Shown here: one piece after another, positions 19,638-28,505 of the stretch | Layout of the letters: every line of letters starts with the position of its first letter | Position numbering within the stretch: the stretch's first letter is position 1 | Assembly (NCBI GenBank): GCA_017744315.1 | Contig: JAGIBN010000008.1 | Coordinates: 62,001-126,000, forward strand | Direction: 5' to 3' | From: Porphyrobacter sp. | Lineage (GTDB): Bacteria; Pseudomonadota; Alphaproteobacteria; Sphingomonadales; Sphingomonadaceae | DNA length: 64,000 bases | Notes under the pieces: generated by a model | The model's input: only the letters and a program-made list of their open reading frames with translations | Told to the model about the DNA's origin: nothing | The model's database searches: none | Program-made: the position numbers and the translations under genes

Positions 19638-22007
19638 ATGACCGACAACCTGCCGCGCACGCACCTGCCGATCGCCGACCAGCCGCGCACCGGCCTTGTC
19701 ACTTATGACGCGAAGGATCCGGACACGGTCTACCCGCCGATCAAGAACCTGAGACCGCCCGCTGGCGCGCCGAACGTGCTGGTGATCCTGATCGACGATG
19801 TCGGCTTTGGCGCCTCCAGCGCTTTCGGCGGACCGTGCCGCACGCCCAACGCAGAGCGACTGGCGAAAGGCGGGCTCAAGTACCGCCGCTTCCATACGAC
19901 AGCACTCTGTTCGCCTTCGCGGCAGGCCTTGCTGACCGGGCGCAACCATCACTCGGTCGGCATGGGCGGCATCACCGAGATCGCCAGCGGAGCGCCGGGC
20001 TATTGCTCGGTCCTGCGCAACACCGCCGCACCGCTCGCCAAGACGCTTCGGCTCAACGGCTACAACACCGCCCAGTTCGGCAAGTGCCACGAGGTGCCGG
20101 TGTGGCAGACCAGCCCGGTCGGTCCGTTCGACCAGTGGCCCACAGGCGGCGGCGGGTTCGAATACTTCTATGGCTTCATCGGCGGCGAGGCCCACCAGTG
20201 GTATCCCTCGCTCTACGAAGGCACCAACCCCGTCGAAATCGATAGGACCCCGGAAGAGGGCTATCACCTGATGGAGGACATGACCGACAAGGCGATCAAC
20301 TGGATGGGCCAGCAAAAGGCGCTCGCCTCCGACAAGCCGTTCTTCATGTATTTCGCTCCCGGCGCCACGCACGCCCCGCATCATGTGCCCAAGGAATGGG
20401 CCGACAAGTACAAGGGCAAGTTCGATGGCGGCTGGGACAAGCAGCGCGAGGCGACCTTTGCCCGGCAGAAGGAGTTGGGGGTCATTCCTCCCGACGCCGA
20501 GCTGACCAAGCGCCACCCGGAGATTCCAGCCTGGGACGACATGCCCGAAGAGCTGAAGCCGGTGCTCCGCCGCCAGATGGAAGTCTACGCTGGTTTCTTC
20601 GAATATGCCGACCACCACGTCGGCCGGCTGATCGACGCGATCGAGGCACTGAACATCCTCGACGATACGCTGATCTACTACATCCTCGGCGACAACGGCG
20701 CCTCGGCCGAAGGCACGCTGAACGGCACTTACAACGAGATGATCAACTTCAACGGGATGGCAGCGCTGGAGACGCCCGAGTTCCTGACGGAACGGCTCGA
20801 CAAGCTGGGCGGACCAGAATCCTACAATCACTACGCCGTCGGTTGGGCCCACGCGATGTGCACGCCCTATCAGTGGACCAAGCAGGTCGCATCGCACTGG
20901 GGCGGCACGCGCAACGGCACTATCGTCCACTGGCCGAAAGGCATTGCCGAGAAGGGCGGCACTCGCGACCAGTTCCATCATGTGATCGACATCGCGCCGA
21001 CGATCCTCGAGGCCGCCGGACTCCCCGAACCGCTGTCGGTGGACGGCGTGGCGCAGACGCCGATCGAGGGCGTCAGCATGCTCTACACGTTCAAGGACGC
21101 CAAGGCGCCCGACCGGCACGAAACCCAGTATTTCGAGATGTTCGGCAATCGCGGCATCTACCACAAGGGCTGGACCGCGGTGACGCGGCACAAGACGCCC
21201 TGGCTCCTGGTCGGCGAGGACGTTCCGGCCTTCGATGACGACGTGTGGGAACTCTACGACACGACCACCGACTGGACCCAGGCCCGGGACCTGTCGAAAG
21301 ACCACCCCGACAAACTGCACCATCTCCAGCGACTCTGGCTGCTCGAAGCCATGCGCTACAACGTCCTGCCGATGGACGATGACACCAGTCGTCGCCTGAA
21401 TGCCGACTTCGCCGGCCGCCCGGTCCTGATCAAGGGCGAAACCCAGATCCTGTTCGGGAGCATGGGGAGGCTGTCGGAAAACTCCGTGGTCAACGTCAAG
21501 AACAAGTCCCACGCAGTGACGGCGGAGATCGAGGTGCCCGCATCCGGGGCGGAAGGCGTGATCATTGCCCAGGGCGGCAACATCGGCGGTTGGACGCTCT
21601 ACGCGAAGGGCGGCAAGCTGAAGTACTGCTACAACCTGCTCGGCATCAGCTATTTCCATGTCGCAGCCGAAAGTTCGATGCCGGGCGGCAAACATCAGGT
21701 CCGCATGGAATTCGCCTACGACGGCGGCGGGCTCGCCAAGGGCGGCGATGTGACGCTTTACGTCGACGGCAAGCAAGTCGGGAAAGGTCGCGTCGACGCC
21801 ACGGCGCCGATGGTCTTTTCAGCCGACGATGGCCTCGATGTTGGATGCGACACGGGCGCACCGGTGTCCGATGACTACGGGCCGCAAGGCAACCGCTTCA
21901 ACGGCAAGATCTACGGCGTCGAGATCGCGCTCAACCAGGCTGCCGAGGCCAAAGATCACCTGCTCGATCCGCAGGAAGTGATCCGCGTCGCCCTGGCCCG
22001 GCAATAG
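19638..22007 (+). CDS. Arylsulfatase (type I, formylglycine-dependent)
   Basis: Hydrolyses sulfate esters. 789 residues from ATG 19638 after GGAAGAGAGG. It opens with [20 protein letters not shown], supplying the metal-binding Asp pair, and has [12 protein letters not shown] with Cys91 as the residue converted to formylglycine by the FGE type of enzyme. Further on are [16 protein letters not shown] and [13 protein letters not shown]. The last 200 residues form an extra beta-rich domain typical of large arylsulfatases of the AtsA type. No signal peptide is evident, which suggests a cytosolic enzyme. No sulfate transporter or formylglycine-generating enzyme is adjacent; substrate unknown. Confidence 0.92.
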   Translation: MTDNLPRTHLPIADQPRTGLVTYDAKDPDTVYPPIKNLRPPAGAPNVLVILIDDVGFGASSAFGGPCRTPNAERLAKGGLKYRRFHTTALCSPSRQALLTGRNHHSVGMGGITEIASGAPGYCSVLRNTAAPLAKTLRLNGYNTAQFGKCHEVPVWQTSPVGPFDQWPTGGGGFEYFYGFIGGEAHQWYPSLYEGTNPVEIDRTPEEGYHLMEDMTDKAINWMGQQKALASDKPFFMYFAPGATHAPHHVPKEWADKYKGKFDGGWDKQREATFARQKELGVIPPDAELTKRHPEIPAWDDMPEELKPVLRRQMEVYAGFFEYADHHVGRLIDAIEALNILDDTLIYYILGDNGASAEGTLNGTYNEMINFNGMAALETPEFLTERLDKLGGPESYNHYAVGWAHAMCTPYQWTKQVASHWGGTRNGTIVHWPKGIAEKGGTRDQFHHVIDIAPTILEAAGLPEPLSVDGVAQTPIEGVSMLYTFKDAKAPDRHETQYFEMFGNRGIYHKGWTAVTRHKTPWLLVGEDVPAFDDDVWELYDTTTDWTQARDLSKDHPDKLHHLQRLWLLEAMRYNVLPMDDDTSRRLNADFAGRPVLIKGETQILFGSMGRLSENSVVNVKNKSHAVTAEIEVPASGAEGVIIAQGGNIGGWTLYAKGGKLKYCYNLLGISYFHVAAESSMPGGKHQVRMEFAYDGGGLAKGGDVTLYVDGKQVGKGRVDATAPMVFSADDGLDVGCDTGAPVSDDYGPQGNRFNGKIYGVEIALNQAAEAKDHLLDPQEVIRVALARQ

Positions 22008-22016
22008 CCCTGCCCG

Positions 22017-22688
22017 TCAGGCGTTGACGTCCGCGTAGTGGCTGGGCGGGGGGATGCCTTCCATCTTCTCGCTCAGCAGCGGGCGGAAGCTCGGACGGCT
22101 CTTCATCACGCGGTACCAGCTGTGGGCGCCCTCATGCCCGGTCCAGTCGATCCCGCCGAGGTAGTCCGCTACCGAGATCTGCGCCGCCGCGGCAAAGTCC
22201 GCCAAGCTCAGCTGTGCGCCCGCCAGCCAGCGGCGGTTGTCGGTCAGCCAGTCGATGTAATCGAGATGGTCGTGCGCCAGCCGCATTGCGCTGCGCAGCG
22301 ACTTGGAGTCCGGCGGCTGGCGCAGGACCACGCGCTTCTTCATCTTCTCGTGCAGCAGCGGGCCGGTAACGTCGCCGAAGAAGTTCTCGTCGAACAGCGA
22401 GGTCAGCCGCCGGATCTCCGCCCGGCCGATCGCGGTGCCGAGGATCAGCGGGCTCTTGTCGACCGTCTCTTCGAAGTATTCGCAGATCGCCTGGCTATCG
22501 ATCAGCGTGATGTTCTTTTCCTCCAGCCGCAGCACCGGCGTGCGGCCCGCGGGGTTGTAGGAATAGAACGCATCGCTCGCGTCCCACGGCGTCTCGCGCC
22601 GCAAGTCGAAGCCGACGCCCTTCTCGCTAAGCGCGAGCCGGACCTTGCGACTGAACGGACATAGGGGAAAGTAATAGAGCTGCCACAT
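22017..22688 (-). CDS. fzlA: Glutathione S-transferase-fold protein, probable FzlA (FtsZ-binding) orthologue
   Basis: 223 residues from ATG 22688. The N-terminal thioredoxin-like domain begins MWQLYYFPLCPFSRKVRLAL and contains NPAGRTPVL and the DSQAICEYFEE segment; the all-helical C-terminal domain contains SLADFAAAAQISVADYLGG. The end, MKSRPSFRPLL...PPPSHYADVNA, resembles the conserved tail of alphaproteobacterial FzlA, which binds FtsZ, curves its filaments and is needed for constriction. I base that match on recalled features of the Caulobacter protein, not on a search, so an ordinary detoxifying GST remains possible. It converges on the sulfatase gene with 9 bases between. Confidence 0.7.
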   Translation of the reverse strand: MWQLYYFPLCPFSRKVRLALSEKGVGFDLRRETPWDASDAFYSYNPAGRTPVLRLEEKNITLIDSQAICEYFEETVDKSPLILGTAIGRAEIRRLTSLFDENFFGDVTGPLLHEKMKKRVVLRQPPDSKSLRSAMRLAHDHLDYIDWLTDNRRWLAGAQLSLADFAAAAQISVADYLGGIDWTGHEGAHSWYRVMKSRPSFRPLLSEKMEGIPPPSHYADVNA

Positions 22689-22723
22689 CGGCCCAAAGCC
22701 ATGCCGCAAGCTGCCGCCTGCGT

Positions 22724-23110
22724 CTACAGCCCGGATGCTTCCAATACCGACAGACAGGGCTTCATCACGCTGTCGAGGTAGGCTGCCGGATTGGCAGCCT
22801 CTGCCGCACGGGTCTGAAGGGTCTTGGCCTCGGCGTTCATCATCCCCTGCACCTGTTCGCGAGTAAGGTGCAGTTCGTCCATCAGGCGAGCGTTGGAGCG
22901 GACGAAGAACTCCCGCCCGCGCTGGGCCATCGGCGGATAGGCGTTGGCCGAGGGCACGCTCCTGGCCTGGTCGCCGGCCACGATCGCGAACGCGGCGGAG
23001 CAGCGGACCATCATCTGCTGTTCGAGCGAAAGGGTTGGCCGCGGAGGCTGCTGGGCGGCGGCGGGGGCAGCGAGCAAGCCGAGGGCGAGGAGGGGGAAGA
23101 GCGCTTTCAT
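22724..23110 (-). CDS. Exported hypothetical protein
   Basis: 128 residues from ATG 23110. A classic signal peptide (MKALFPLLALGLLAAPAAAQQ) is followed by a small helical domain with two widely spaced cysteines (MVRCSAAF and VMKPCLSVL) that could form a disulfide in the periplasm. I do not recognise a family. It may share a transcript with the FzlA-like gene 35 bases downstream. Upstream lies a palindromic repeat element. Confidence 0.72.
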   Translation of the reverse strand: MKALFPLLALGLLAAPAAAQQPPRPTLSLEQQMMVRCSAAFAIVAGDQARSVPSANAYPPMAQRGREFFVRSNARLMDELHLTREQVQGMMNAEAKTLQTRAAEAANPAAYLDSVMKPCLSVLEASGL

Positions 23111-23146
23111 CGGCGGCTTTCTAGCAACGCTTACCTGAACGGTTGC

Positions 23147-23285
23147 AAATCCTCCCCGAGCTTGTCTCGGGGAGGTGGCGCGCTCCGTAGGAGCGTGACG
23201 GAGGGGGAAGCGGAACAACACAACACCCCTCCACCACCGACTTCGTCGGCGGTCCCCCTCCCCGAGACTAGCTCGGGGAGGATTT
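23147..23285 (-). repeat. Palindromic intergenic repeat, copy 1 (CCTCCCCGAG family)
   Basis: Bounded by a perfect 14-bp terminal inverted repeat, AAATCCTCCCCGAG / CTCGGGGAGGATTT, with two inner hairpins (for example CCGACTTCGTCGG). Compared with copies 2 and 4 it is inserted in the opposite orientation. It ends 3 bases from the SDR stop codon and may serve as its terminator. Confidence 0.8.
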
Positions 23286-23287
23286 GT

Positions 23288-24205
23288 TCAACCGACCTCG
23301 TTCGCCTTCCGCCGCGTCTCGGCGAAATTGTCGCGACGGATCTTTTCGAACCCGACGCGCTGTTCGTATCCGGCGTCCTGCGGGTAATCGCGATAATCCT
23401 CCAGGATCTCGTCGAACAGTTCGCGCAGCTCTTCCTTGTGATCGGGGTGGGTGAAGATGTTCGCCCGGTTCTCCTGTACGCCTTCAAGGATGCGCGCGCC
23501 GATCACGTCGGGCTCCATGCCGAACTCGTGGATCCCCGCCAGACGTTCGACCGCCGCCGCATCCACCGTCTTCATCGCGCCCTTGAGACCCTCAGGCCGC
23601 ACGTCGTCGCTGGCATAGATGTAGCTCTTCACCAGTCCCGGATGCACCACCGACACGCCGATGCCGTACTGGTACATCGAATGGCGCAGCGAATAGCTGA
23701 GGCCGCGCACCGCGAACTTGGCGGTGTTGTAGATGCCGGGTGCGCCGCCGGCGATGAAGCTGGCCATGCTGGCGGTGTTGGTGATGTGGCCACCGACCAC
23801 CTCGTCCGATTGCGCGCGAGCCTTCATCCGAGGGGCGAAAGTGCCGACGCCGTTGATCACGCCGTTGAGGTTGACGCCGAGCACCCAGTCCCAGTCGTCG
23901 AACGAGGAATCCTCGATCGTCTGGAATAGATTGATCCCGGCGTTGTTGAACAGCAAGCTGACCGGGCCGAACTCGGCCTCCACCTTGTCCGCCGCCGCCT
24001 TGAACCCATCGCGGTCCATCACGTTGAGCTGGACGCCCATGACCTCGCGATTGTCGAGCGTCGCCAGCGTGGCGTCGATCGAGTCCTGCCGGATATCGGC
24101 AATGGCAACCTTGGCTCCAGCATTGAGCAGGTTGCGGACGATGCCGAGACCGACGCCGTTGGCGCCTCCGGTAACGAAGGCCGTACGGCCGGCGAAATCG
24201 ATCAT
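23288..24205 (-). CDS. Short-chain dehydrogenase/reductase (SDR)
   Basis: NAD(P)-dependent oxidoreductase of 305 residues, a classical SDR with a C-terminal extension. It has TGGANGVGLGIV (cofactor loop), NNAGINLF, the catalytic Ser in TNTASMASFIAGG and the YNTAK Tyr/Lys pair. ADIR after the second strand, with an acidic residue, suggests NAD rather than NADP. It is third in a leftward group with two NTF2-fold genes, divergent from an MFS carrier, at the edge of the aromatic-catabolic region. Oxidation of an aromatic alcohol or side-chain hydroxyl is a reasonable inference; the substrate is not known. Confidence 0.9.
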   Translation of the reverse strand: MIDFAGRTAFVTGGANGVGLGIVRNLLNAGAKVAIADIRQDSIDATLATLDNREVMGVQLNVMDRDGFKAAADKVEAEFGPVSLLFNNAGINLFQTIEDSSFDDWDWVLGVNLNGVINGVGTFAPRMKARAQSDEVVGGHITNTASMASFIAGGAPGIYNTAKFAVRGLSYSLRHSMYQYGIGVSVVHPGLVKSYIYASDDVRPEGLKGAMKTVDAAAVERLAGIHEFGMEPDVIGARILEGVQENRANIFTHPDHKEELRELFDEILEDYRDYPQDAGYEQRVGFEKIRRDNFAETRRKANEVG

Positions 24206-24225
24206 GGCATCCTCTCCTAAGGGAA

Positions 24226-24708
24226 CTAGGCGGCGTTCATCGCCAGCACCGGATTAACCTCGCCCGACTCTCGACCGGACAGGAACTCGTTGTAGATCTT
24301 GCGCCGCTTGAACAGCCAGCGCCCGTCGGCGCGGACCAGTTCGTCCTCATAGGTCCCGAACGAAGGGGTCGCCGGACGGCCTTCGGGTCCGCCGTTGGTC
24401 ATTTCCCACCACAGCCCGGTGTTCCACGCCCGGTCGCCTTCGATGCGGATCGCCTTCTGGTGCACCAGATGCCGCAGCTTGGCCGGGTTGCCCTGCCAGT
24501 CCTTGAACACCTCGGCGATCTTGTCGCGGAAGATCATCGCCTCTGCCCTAATGGACTCGCGGCCTTCGAGCGTGCCCATCGCGTAGTCGAGCACGCCGTC
24601 CACGGTGAAGCATTCCGCGTAGGCATCGGCGTCATGGTAATCCATGGCGAAGAGATAGCGGGCCATGAGGTCCGCTATCTCTGCCCGGTCCCGCGTGTAG
24701 GCGCTCAC
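24226..24708 (-). CDS. NTF2-fold (SnoaL-like) protein, second of a pair
   Basis: 160 residues. The GTG start at 24708 overlaps the stop of the upstream paralogue as GTGA. It shares with that paralogue the pattern ARDRAEI-DLMARYLFA-DY, a central R(I/V)EGDRAW segment, a GRWLF strand and the ending FL-GRESG--NP. NTF2-fold proteins include cofactor-free lyases; LdpA, which removes formaldehyde from a diarylpropane lignin dimer, belongs to this superfamily. That activity is only a hypothesis here, prompted by the neighbouring dioxygenase and formaldehyde genes. Confidence 0.85.
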   Translation of the reverse strand: MSAYTRDRAEIADLMARYLFAMDYHDADAYAECFTVDGVLDYAMGTLEGRESIRAEAMIFRDKIAEVFKDWQGNPAKLRHLVHQKAIRIEGDRAWNTGLWWEMTNGGPEGRPATPSFGTYEDELVRADGRWLFKRRKIYNEFLSGRESGEVNPVLAMNAA

Positions 24709-25214
24709 GCGCCCGCCGCCGCATCCATCGAACGGATCGGGTTCTCGGGCCCGCTCTCGCGACCGGGGAGGAATTCGTTGAGGATGCGCCGCTCGGTGAA
24801 CAGCCAGCGGCCGTCGACGCGTGAAAGCTTGTCCTCGTAGATGCCGAAGGTGCCCATCTTCAGGCTCTTGCCCGGGCCGTCGTTGGCCATTTCGAACCAC
24901 TGCGCGCGCGTCCAGGCGCGGTCGCCCTCGACGCGGACGGCGGTGTGGGCGAGGACGTGGCGCAGGACCGCGGGGTTGCCGTCTTCGTCCTTGTAGTGTT
25001 CGCCGATGCGCTTCTTGAAGCCCTTCACGGTTTCCAGGATGTTGGCCTTGCCCGCCACGCGGCCGCGGGCGAACTCGAACTCGGCATCCTCGGTGAACAT
25101 TTCGATGAAGCTGTCGAGGTCGTTGTAGTCGAGCGCGAAGAGATAGCGCGCCATCAAGTCCTCGATCTCCGCCCGATCGCGGGCGTAGCTGTCCGAATAG
25201 GTCTGCAATGTCAT
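24705..25214 (-). CDS. NTF2-fold (SnoaL-like) protein, first of a pair
   Basis: 169 residues from ATG 25214, preceded by GGAGAGG. It starts MTLQTYSDSYARDRAEIEDL and shares the DLMARYLFALDY, VRVEGDRAW and GRWLFTERRILNEFLPGRESG blocks with the next gene; the two are tandem paralogues, translationally coupled. Paralogous NTF2 subunits may form a heteromer or handle different stereoisomers. No membrane or export signal. It faces an MFS gene across a 153-base divergent promoter region carrying 10-bp-phased GCGAC repeats. Confidence 0.86.
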   Translation of the reverse strand: MTLQTYSDSYARDRAEIEDLMARYLFALDYNDLDSFIEMFTEDAEFEFARGRVAGKANILETVKGFKKRIGEHYKDEDGNPAVLRHVLAHTAVRVEGDRAWTRAQWFEMANDGPGKSLKMGTFGIYEDKLSRVDGRWLFTERRILNEFLPGRESGPENPIRSMDAAAGA

Positions 25215-25233
25215 TCTGTTAGCCTCTCCAGTC

Positions 25234-25328
25234 GCGACGGAATGCGACGCCAAGCGACGCGATGCGACAAATTTCCGTTCGCCTTTTCCTATTCTCCACT
25301 TAGAAATCTCGGCAAGGAAAATTGCGAC
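25234..25328. promoter_or_regulatory. Helically phased GCGAC repeats in the NTF2/MFS divergent promoter
   Basis: GCGAC occurs at 25234, 25244, 25254 and 25264, exactly one helical turn apart, and again at 25324, six times 10 bases further on. The preceding base is T in three of the five copies. Same-face direct repeats suggest cooperative binding of a regulator controlling both divergent operons. No regulator gene is adjacent. The rest of 25215-25367 is AT-richer and holds the hairpin listed next. Confidence 0.55.
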
Positions 25329-25332
25329 GAGA

Positions 25333-25349
25333 CCCCGGACAAACCGGGG
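25333..25349 (+). promoter_or_regulatory. Leader hairpin before the MFS gene
   Basis: CCCCGG-ACAAA-CCGGGG is a perfect 6-bp stem with a 5-base loop, ending 18 bases before the MFS ATG at 25368 and just ahead of its AGGGAGAG ribosome-binding site. It could affect translation or mRNA stability. No ligand is suggested. Confidence 0.45.
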
Positions 25350-25367
25350 CCGCCCAGGGAGAGCACC

Positions 25368-26777
25368 ATGGCAATCGCGCCAACCGGGCCCGGCACTGTC
25401 ACCGTCGATGCGGCCCCCGCCGCAGCCGCGCAACCGTGGCCGAGCGAAAAGGCTGGCTTCTACGCGCTGTTCGCCGTCGTCTTCGCCACCTTCGTCACCT
25501 TTCTCGACCAGACCGCGTTCGGCCTGCTCGCGGAGAAGATGAAGACCAGCTTCGGTATCAGCGACTTTACGCTCGGCTTGCTTCTCGGCCCGGTCACGGT
25601 GGTCGCCTATGTGGTTGTCGGCATTCCGCTTGCCCGCCTGGTCGATATCTTTCCGCGCAAGTTCGTGCTTTCCGCCGGCATCGCCGCGCTCGGGACGATC
25701 ATGGCGCTGGGCGGGCTGGCGCAGAACCTGTGGCAGCTGGTCACGACGCGACTGTTCGTAGGCGCGAGCTCCTCGGCCAACGGGCCGGGTTCGTACTCGA
25801 TCCTGGTCGACTACTTCAAACCGCTGCGCATTCCGCTGGTCTTCGCCCTGCTGCAGCTTGGATACATTCTTGGCAGTTCGTTCGGGAACATCGTCGGCGG
25901 GCGGCTGATCCGCTGGACGGACACGCTGGGGGACACCATCACCTTCCTAGGTCTTGAGATCTACAGCTGGCAGCTGGTGCTGATCATGGTCGGCGCGCCG
26001 GGCCTGCTGGCCGGCCTGCTCTGGCTCACGGTCAAGGAACCACCGCGCCGGAGCCCGCCCGAGACGCGGCAGCTGGTGCCGCCCTCAGCCCCGGCGTGGC
26101 GCAAGTTCCTCGCCTTCATGGGCTTCGATGCGGCGGTGGCGATCTGGCAGCGCAAGTACGTGTTCCTGCCGCTGTTCGTGGCACTGGCGATGTCCGCGAC
26201 CGAGAGCCAGGGCCTGCCGCAGTTCCGCGCACCGTTCATCCTGCGCACCTATGAAGGATGGGACGAAGCCCGGCTCGGCGACTTGCTCGGCACGCTGCTG
26301 CTGGTGTCGATGCTGGCAGGGATTACCGCGGGCGGCGCTTTCGTCACCTGGATGGGCAAGCGCTACAAGGACGCCAACATTCGCGCGACGGCGATCATCT
26401 TCACCTGCACCACCATCGTCACCATCGCCATGCCGCTGATGCCGACGGGTGAGCTGGCGATCGTCTGCATGGCGCTCGGCCTGTTCTTCGGCCTCGCAGG
26501 AGCCCCGGCGCAGAACGCCGCGATCCAGCGCATCGCGCCGAACGAGATGCGCGGCCAGGTTACCGCACTCTACCTGTTCATGTTCACCTTCTTCGGCGCG
26601 ATGGGCCCGGCGGTGATCGGCTTCGTCAGCACCTTCGTGGTCGGGGACGAGCAGCAGATCTGGAAGGCGATCCTCATCACCGCGGTGATCTTCCTGCCGA
26701 CCGCCACGTTCTTCATGTGGCGCGGGATCAAGCCCTACCGCGAGGAAGTGGAGCGACTGGAAGCGCTGGGGCTCTAA
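25368..26777 (+). CDS. MFS transporter
   Basis: 469-residue inner-membrane carrier with about 12 helices. The first is AGFYALFAVVFATFVTFLDQ, with a charged F-L-D-Q end. GIPLARLVDIFPRKFVLSAG is the MFS loop 2-3 motif and VGASSSANGPGSYSILVDYF follows helix 4. The central loop has PPRRSPPETRQ. The ATG is 8 bases after AGGGAGAG. It begins a rightward group with aldehyde dehydrogenase and LigW-type genes, so uptake of a lignin-derived aromatic acid is likely, but the substrate cannot be read from the sequence. Confidence 0.9.
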   Translation: MAIAPTGPGTVTVDAAPAAAAQPWPSEKAGFYALFAVVFATFVTFLDQTAFGLLAEKMKTSFGISDFTLGLLLGPVTVVAYVVVGIPLARLVDIFPRKFVLSAGIAALGTIMALGGLAQNLWQLVTTRLFVGASSSANGPGSYSILVDYFKPLRIPLVFALLQLGYILGSSFGNIVGGRLIRWTDTLGDTITFLGLEIYSWQLVLIMVGAPGLLAGLLWLTVKEPPRRSPPETRQLVPPSAPAWRKFLAFMGFDAAVAIWQRKYVFLPLFVALAMSATESQGLPQFRAPFILRTYEGWDEARLGDLLGTLLLVSMLAGITAGGAFVTWMGKRYKDANIRATAIIFTCTTIVTIAMPLMPTGELAIVCMALGLFFGLAGAPAQNAAIQRIAPNEMRGQVTALYLFMFTFFGAMGPAVIGFVSTFVVGDEQQIWKAILITAVIFLPTATFFMWRGIKPYREEVERLEALGL

Positions 26778-26925
26778 CGGTCCCCGTTGACTTGAGACCG
26801 GCGCCGCCGCAATCGTAAGCAACACATACGAACCGGGAGAGTCGTTTGTCTTGCCGAAAGGGTGCCGCCGTCCGCGCGGAGCCCTGACGGTGCGGCTCTC
26901 TCCAGCCCTTGAAGGAGCCCGCGCC

Positions 26926-28356
26926 TTGGCCGATTATCCCGCCCTCCACATGATCATCGATGGCGAGAAGGTGTCCGGCGGCGGCCGGCGCACGTTCGAC
27001 GTGGTCAATCCCGTCACCGGCGAAGCGATCGGCGCGCTGCCGCTGGCAGAGGCCGGCGATCTCGACCGCGCGCTCGAAGTCGCGGCGAAGGGCTTCAAGA
27101 TCTGGCGCAAGTCGAGCCCGCAGGAACGCGCCGCCGTCCTTTCCGGCGCGGCCCGCCTGATGGCCGAGCGGCAGGAACAGCTCGCCCGCGTCGCCACGAT
27201 GGAGCAGGGCAAGCCGCTCGCCGAAAGCCGCATCGAAGTGATGATGAACGTCGGCCTGTTCAACTTCTACGCCGGCGAATGCTTCCGCATCTACGGGCGC
27301 GAGCTGGTCCGTCCCGAAGGCACCCGCTCGACCGTGCGGCACGAGCCGGTCGGCCCGGTCGCGGCCTTCGCGCCATGGAACTTCCCGCTCGGCAATCCCG
27401 GCCGCAAGCTCGGCGCGCCGATCGCAGCGGGTTGCTCGGTGATCATGAAGGCGGCGGAAGAGACCCCGGCCTCGGCGCTCGGCGTGCTGCAGTGCCTGCT
27501 CGACGCCGGCCTGCCCAAGGAAGTGGCGCAGGCGGTGTTCGGCATTCCCGATGAGGTCAGCCGCCACCTGCTCGGCAGCCCGGTCATCCGCAAGCTCAGC
27601 TTCACCGGCTCGACCGTGGTCGGCAAGCACCTCGCCAAGCTGGCGGCCGAGGACATGAAGCGCACCACCATGGAACTCGGCGGCCACGGCCCGGTGCTGG
27701 TGTTCGGCGATGCCGACATCGACAAGGCGCTCGATACCGCGGTCGGCGGCAAGTACCGCAACGCCGGCCAGGTCTGCGTCTCGCCGACCCGCTTCATCGT
27801 CGAAGAGAACGTGTTCGAGAAATTCCGCGATGGCTTCGTGGAGCGCGCCAAGCAGGTGAAGGTCGGTGACGGCCTGGTCGAAGGCACGCAGATGGGCCCG
27901 ATGGCCAACCCGCGTCGGCCCGAGGCGATGGACCGCCTGATCGGCAACGCCAAGGACAAGGGCGCCACGCTCCACACAGGTGGCGAGCGTCTCGGCAACC
28001 AGGGCTTCTTCTACGCACCGTCAGTGCTGTCCGAGATCCCGCTCGATGCCGACATCATGAACGAAGAACCGTTCGGCCCGGTCGCCCTGATCAACCCGTT
28101 CAAGGGCGAGGACGAGATGATCGCCGAGGCCAACCGCCTGCCCTACGGCCTGGCCGCCTATGCCTGGACCGGCGACTATCGCCGCCAGCGCCGTCTCGCG
28201 GCCGAGATCGAGTCCGGCATGATCGGCATCAACAGCCACATGATCGGCGGCGCCGACGCTCCGTTCGGCGGGGTCAAGTGGTCGGGCCACGGCAGCGAGG
28301 ACGGCCCCGAGGGCGTGCTCGCCTGTATGGTGCTGAAGGCCGTGCACGAGGGCTGA
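26926..28356 (+). CDS. NAD(P)-dependent aldehyde dehydrogenase
   Basis: Oxidises an aldehyde to its acid; 476 residues, standard for the family. The TTG at 26926 follows GAAGGAG by 9 bases and is preferred to the downstream ATG 26950. Visible are FAPWNFPLGNPGRKLG (cofactor binding), FTGSTVVGKHL, ELGGHGPV with Glu250 and GQVCVSPTR with nucleophile Cys284, then EEPFGPV near the end. It lies between an MFS carrier and a LigW-type decarboxylase, so vanillin or a formyl-ferulate-like aldehyde is a plausible substrate; benzaldehyde from the benzoylformate-decarboxylase-like enzyme downstream is another. Confidence 0.93.
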   Translation: MADYPALHMIIDGEKVSGGGRRTFDVVNPVTGEAIGALPLAEAGDLDRALEVAAKGFKIWRKSSPQERAAVLSGAARLMAERQEQLARVATMEQGKPLAESRIEVMMNVGLFNFYAGECFRIYGRELVRPEGTRSTVRHEPVGPVAAFAPWNFPLGNPGRKLGAPIAAGCSVIMKAAEETPASALGVLQCLLDAGLPKEVAQAVFGIPDEVSRHLLGSPVIRKLSFTGSTVVGKHLAKLAAEDMKRTTMELGGHGPVLVFGDADIDKALDTAVGGKYRNAGQVCVSPTRFIVEENVFEKFRDGFVERAKQVKVGDGLVEGTQMGPMANPRRPEAMDRLIGNAKDKGATLHTGGERLGNQGFFYAPSVLSEIPLDADIMNEEPFGPVALINPFKGEDEMIAEANRLPYGLAAYAWTGDYRRQRRLAAEIESGMIGINSHMIGGADAPFGGVKWSGHGSEDGPEGVLACMVLKAVHEG

Positions 28357-28361
28357 ATTAG

Positions 28362-28492
28362 ATCCTCCCCGAGCTTGTCTCGGGGAGGGGGACCGCCGCC
28401 GCAGGCGGTGGTGGAGGGGCAAGCGCCACGGCAATCCCCCTCCGTCAGCCGCTTCGCGACTGCCACCTCCCCGAGGCAAGCTCGGGGAGGAT
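28362..28492 (+). repeat. Palindromic intergenic repeat, copy 2
   Basis: About 131 bases made of four hairpin arms: ATCCTCCCCGAG...CTCGGGGAGG, an inner CCGCC/GGCGG stem, a GTCAGCCGCTTCGCGACTG stem, and a closing CTCCCCGAG...CTCGGGGAGG. It is near-identical to copy 4 at 32.2 kb, including the GGGGCAAGCGCCAC-type middle. It sits inside an apparent operon between the aldehyde dehydrogenase and LigW-type genes. Confidence 0.82.
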
Positions 28493-28505
28493 TGAAGGAA
28501 AGAGA

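Noticed and set aside
19470..21776. 768-codon open frame on the minus strand opposite the arylsulfatase
   Set aside because: The plus strand encodes a complete sulfatase with CSPSR and metal ligands. The antisense product is Arg/His/Val-rich without motifs, as expected from GC-rich codon complement.
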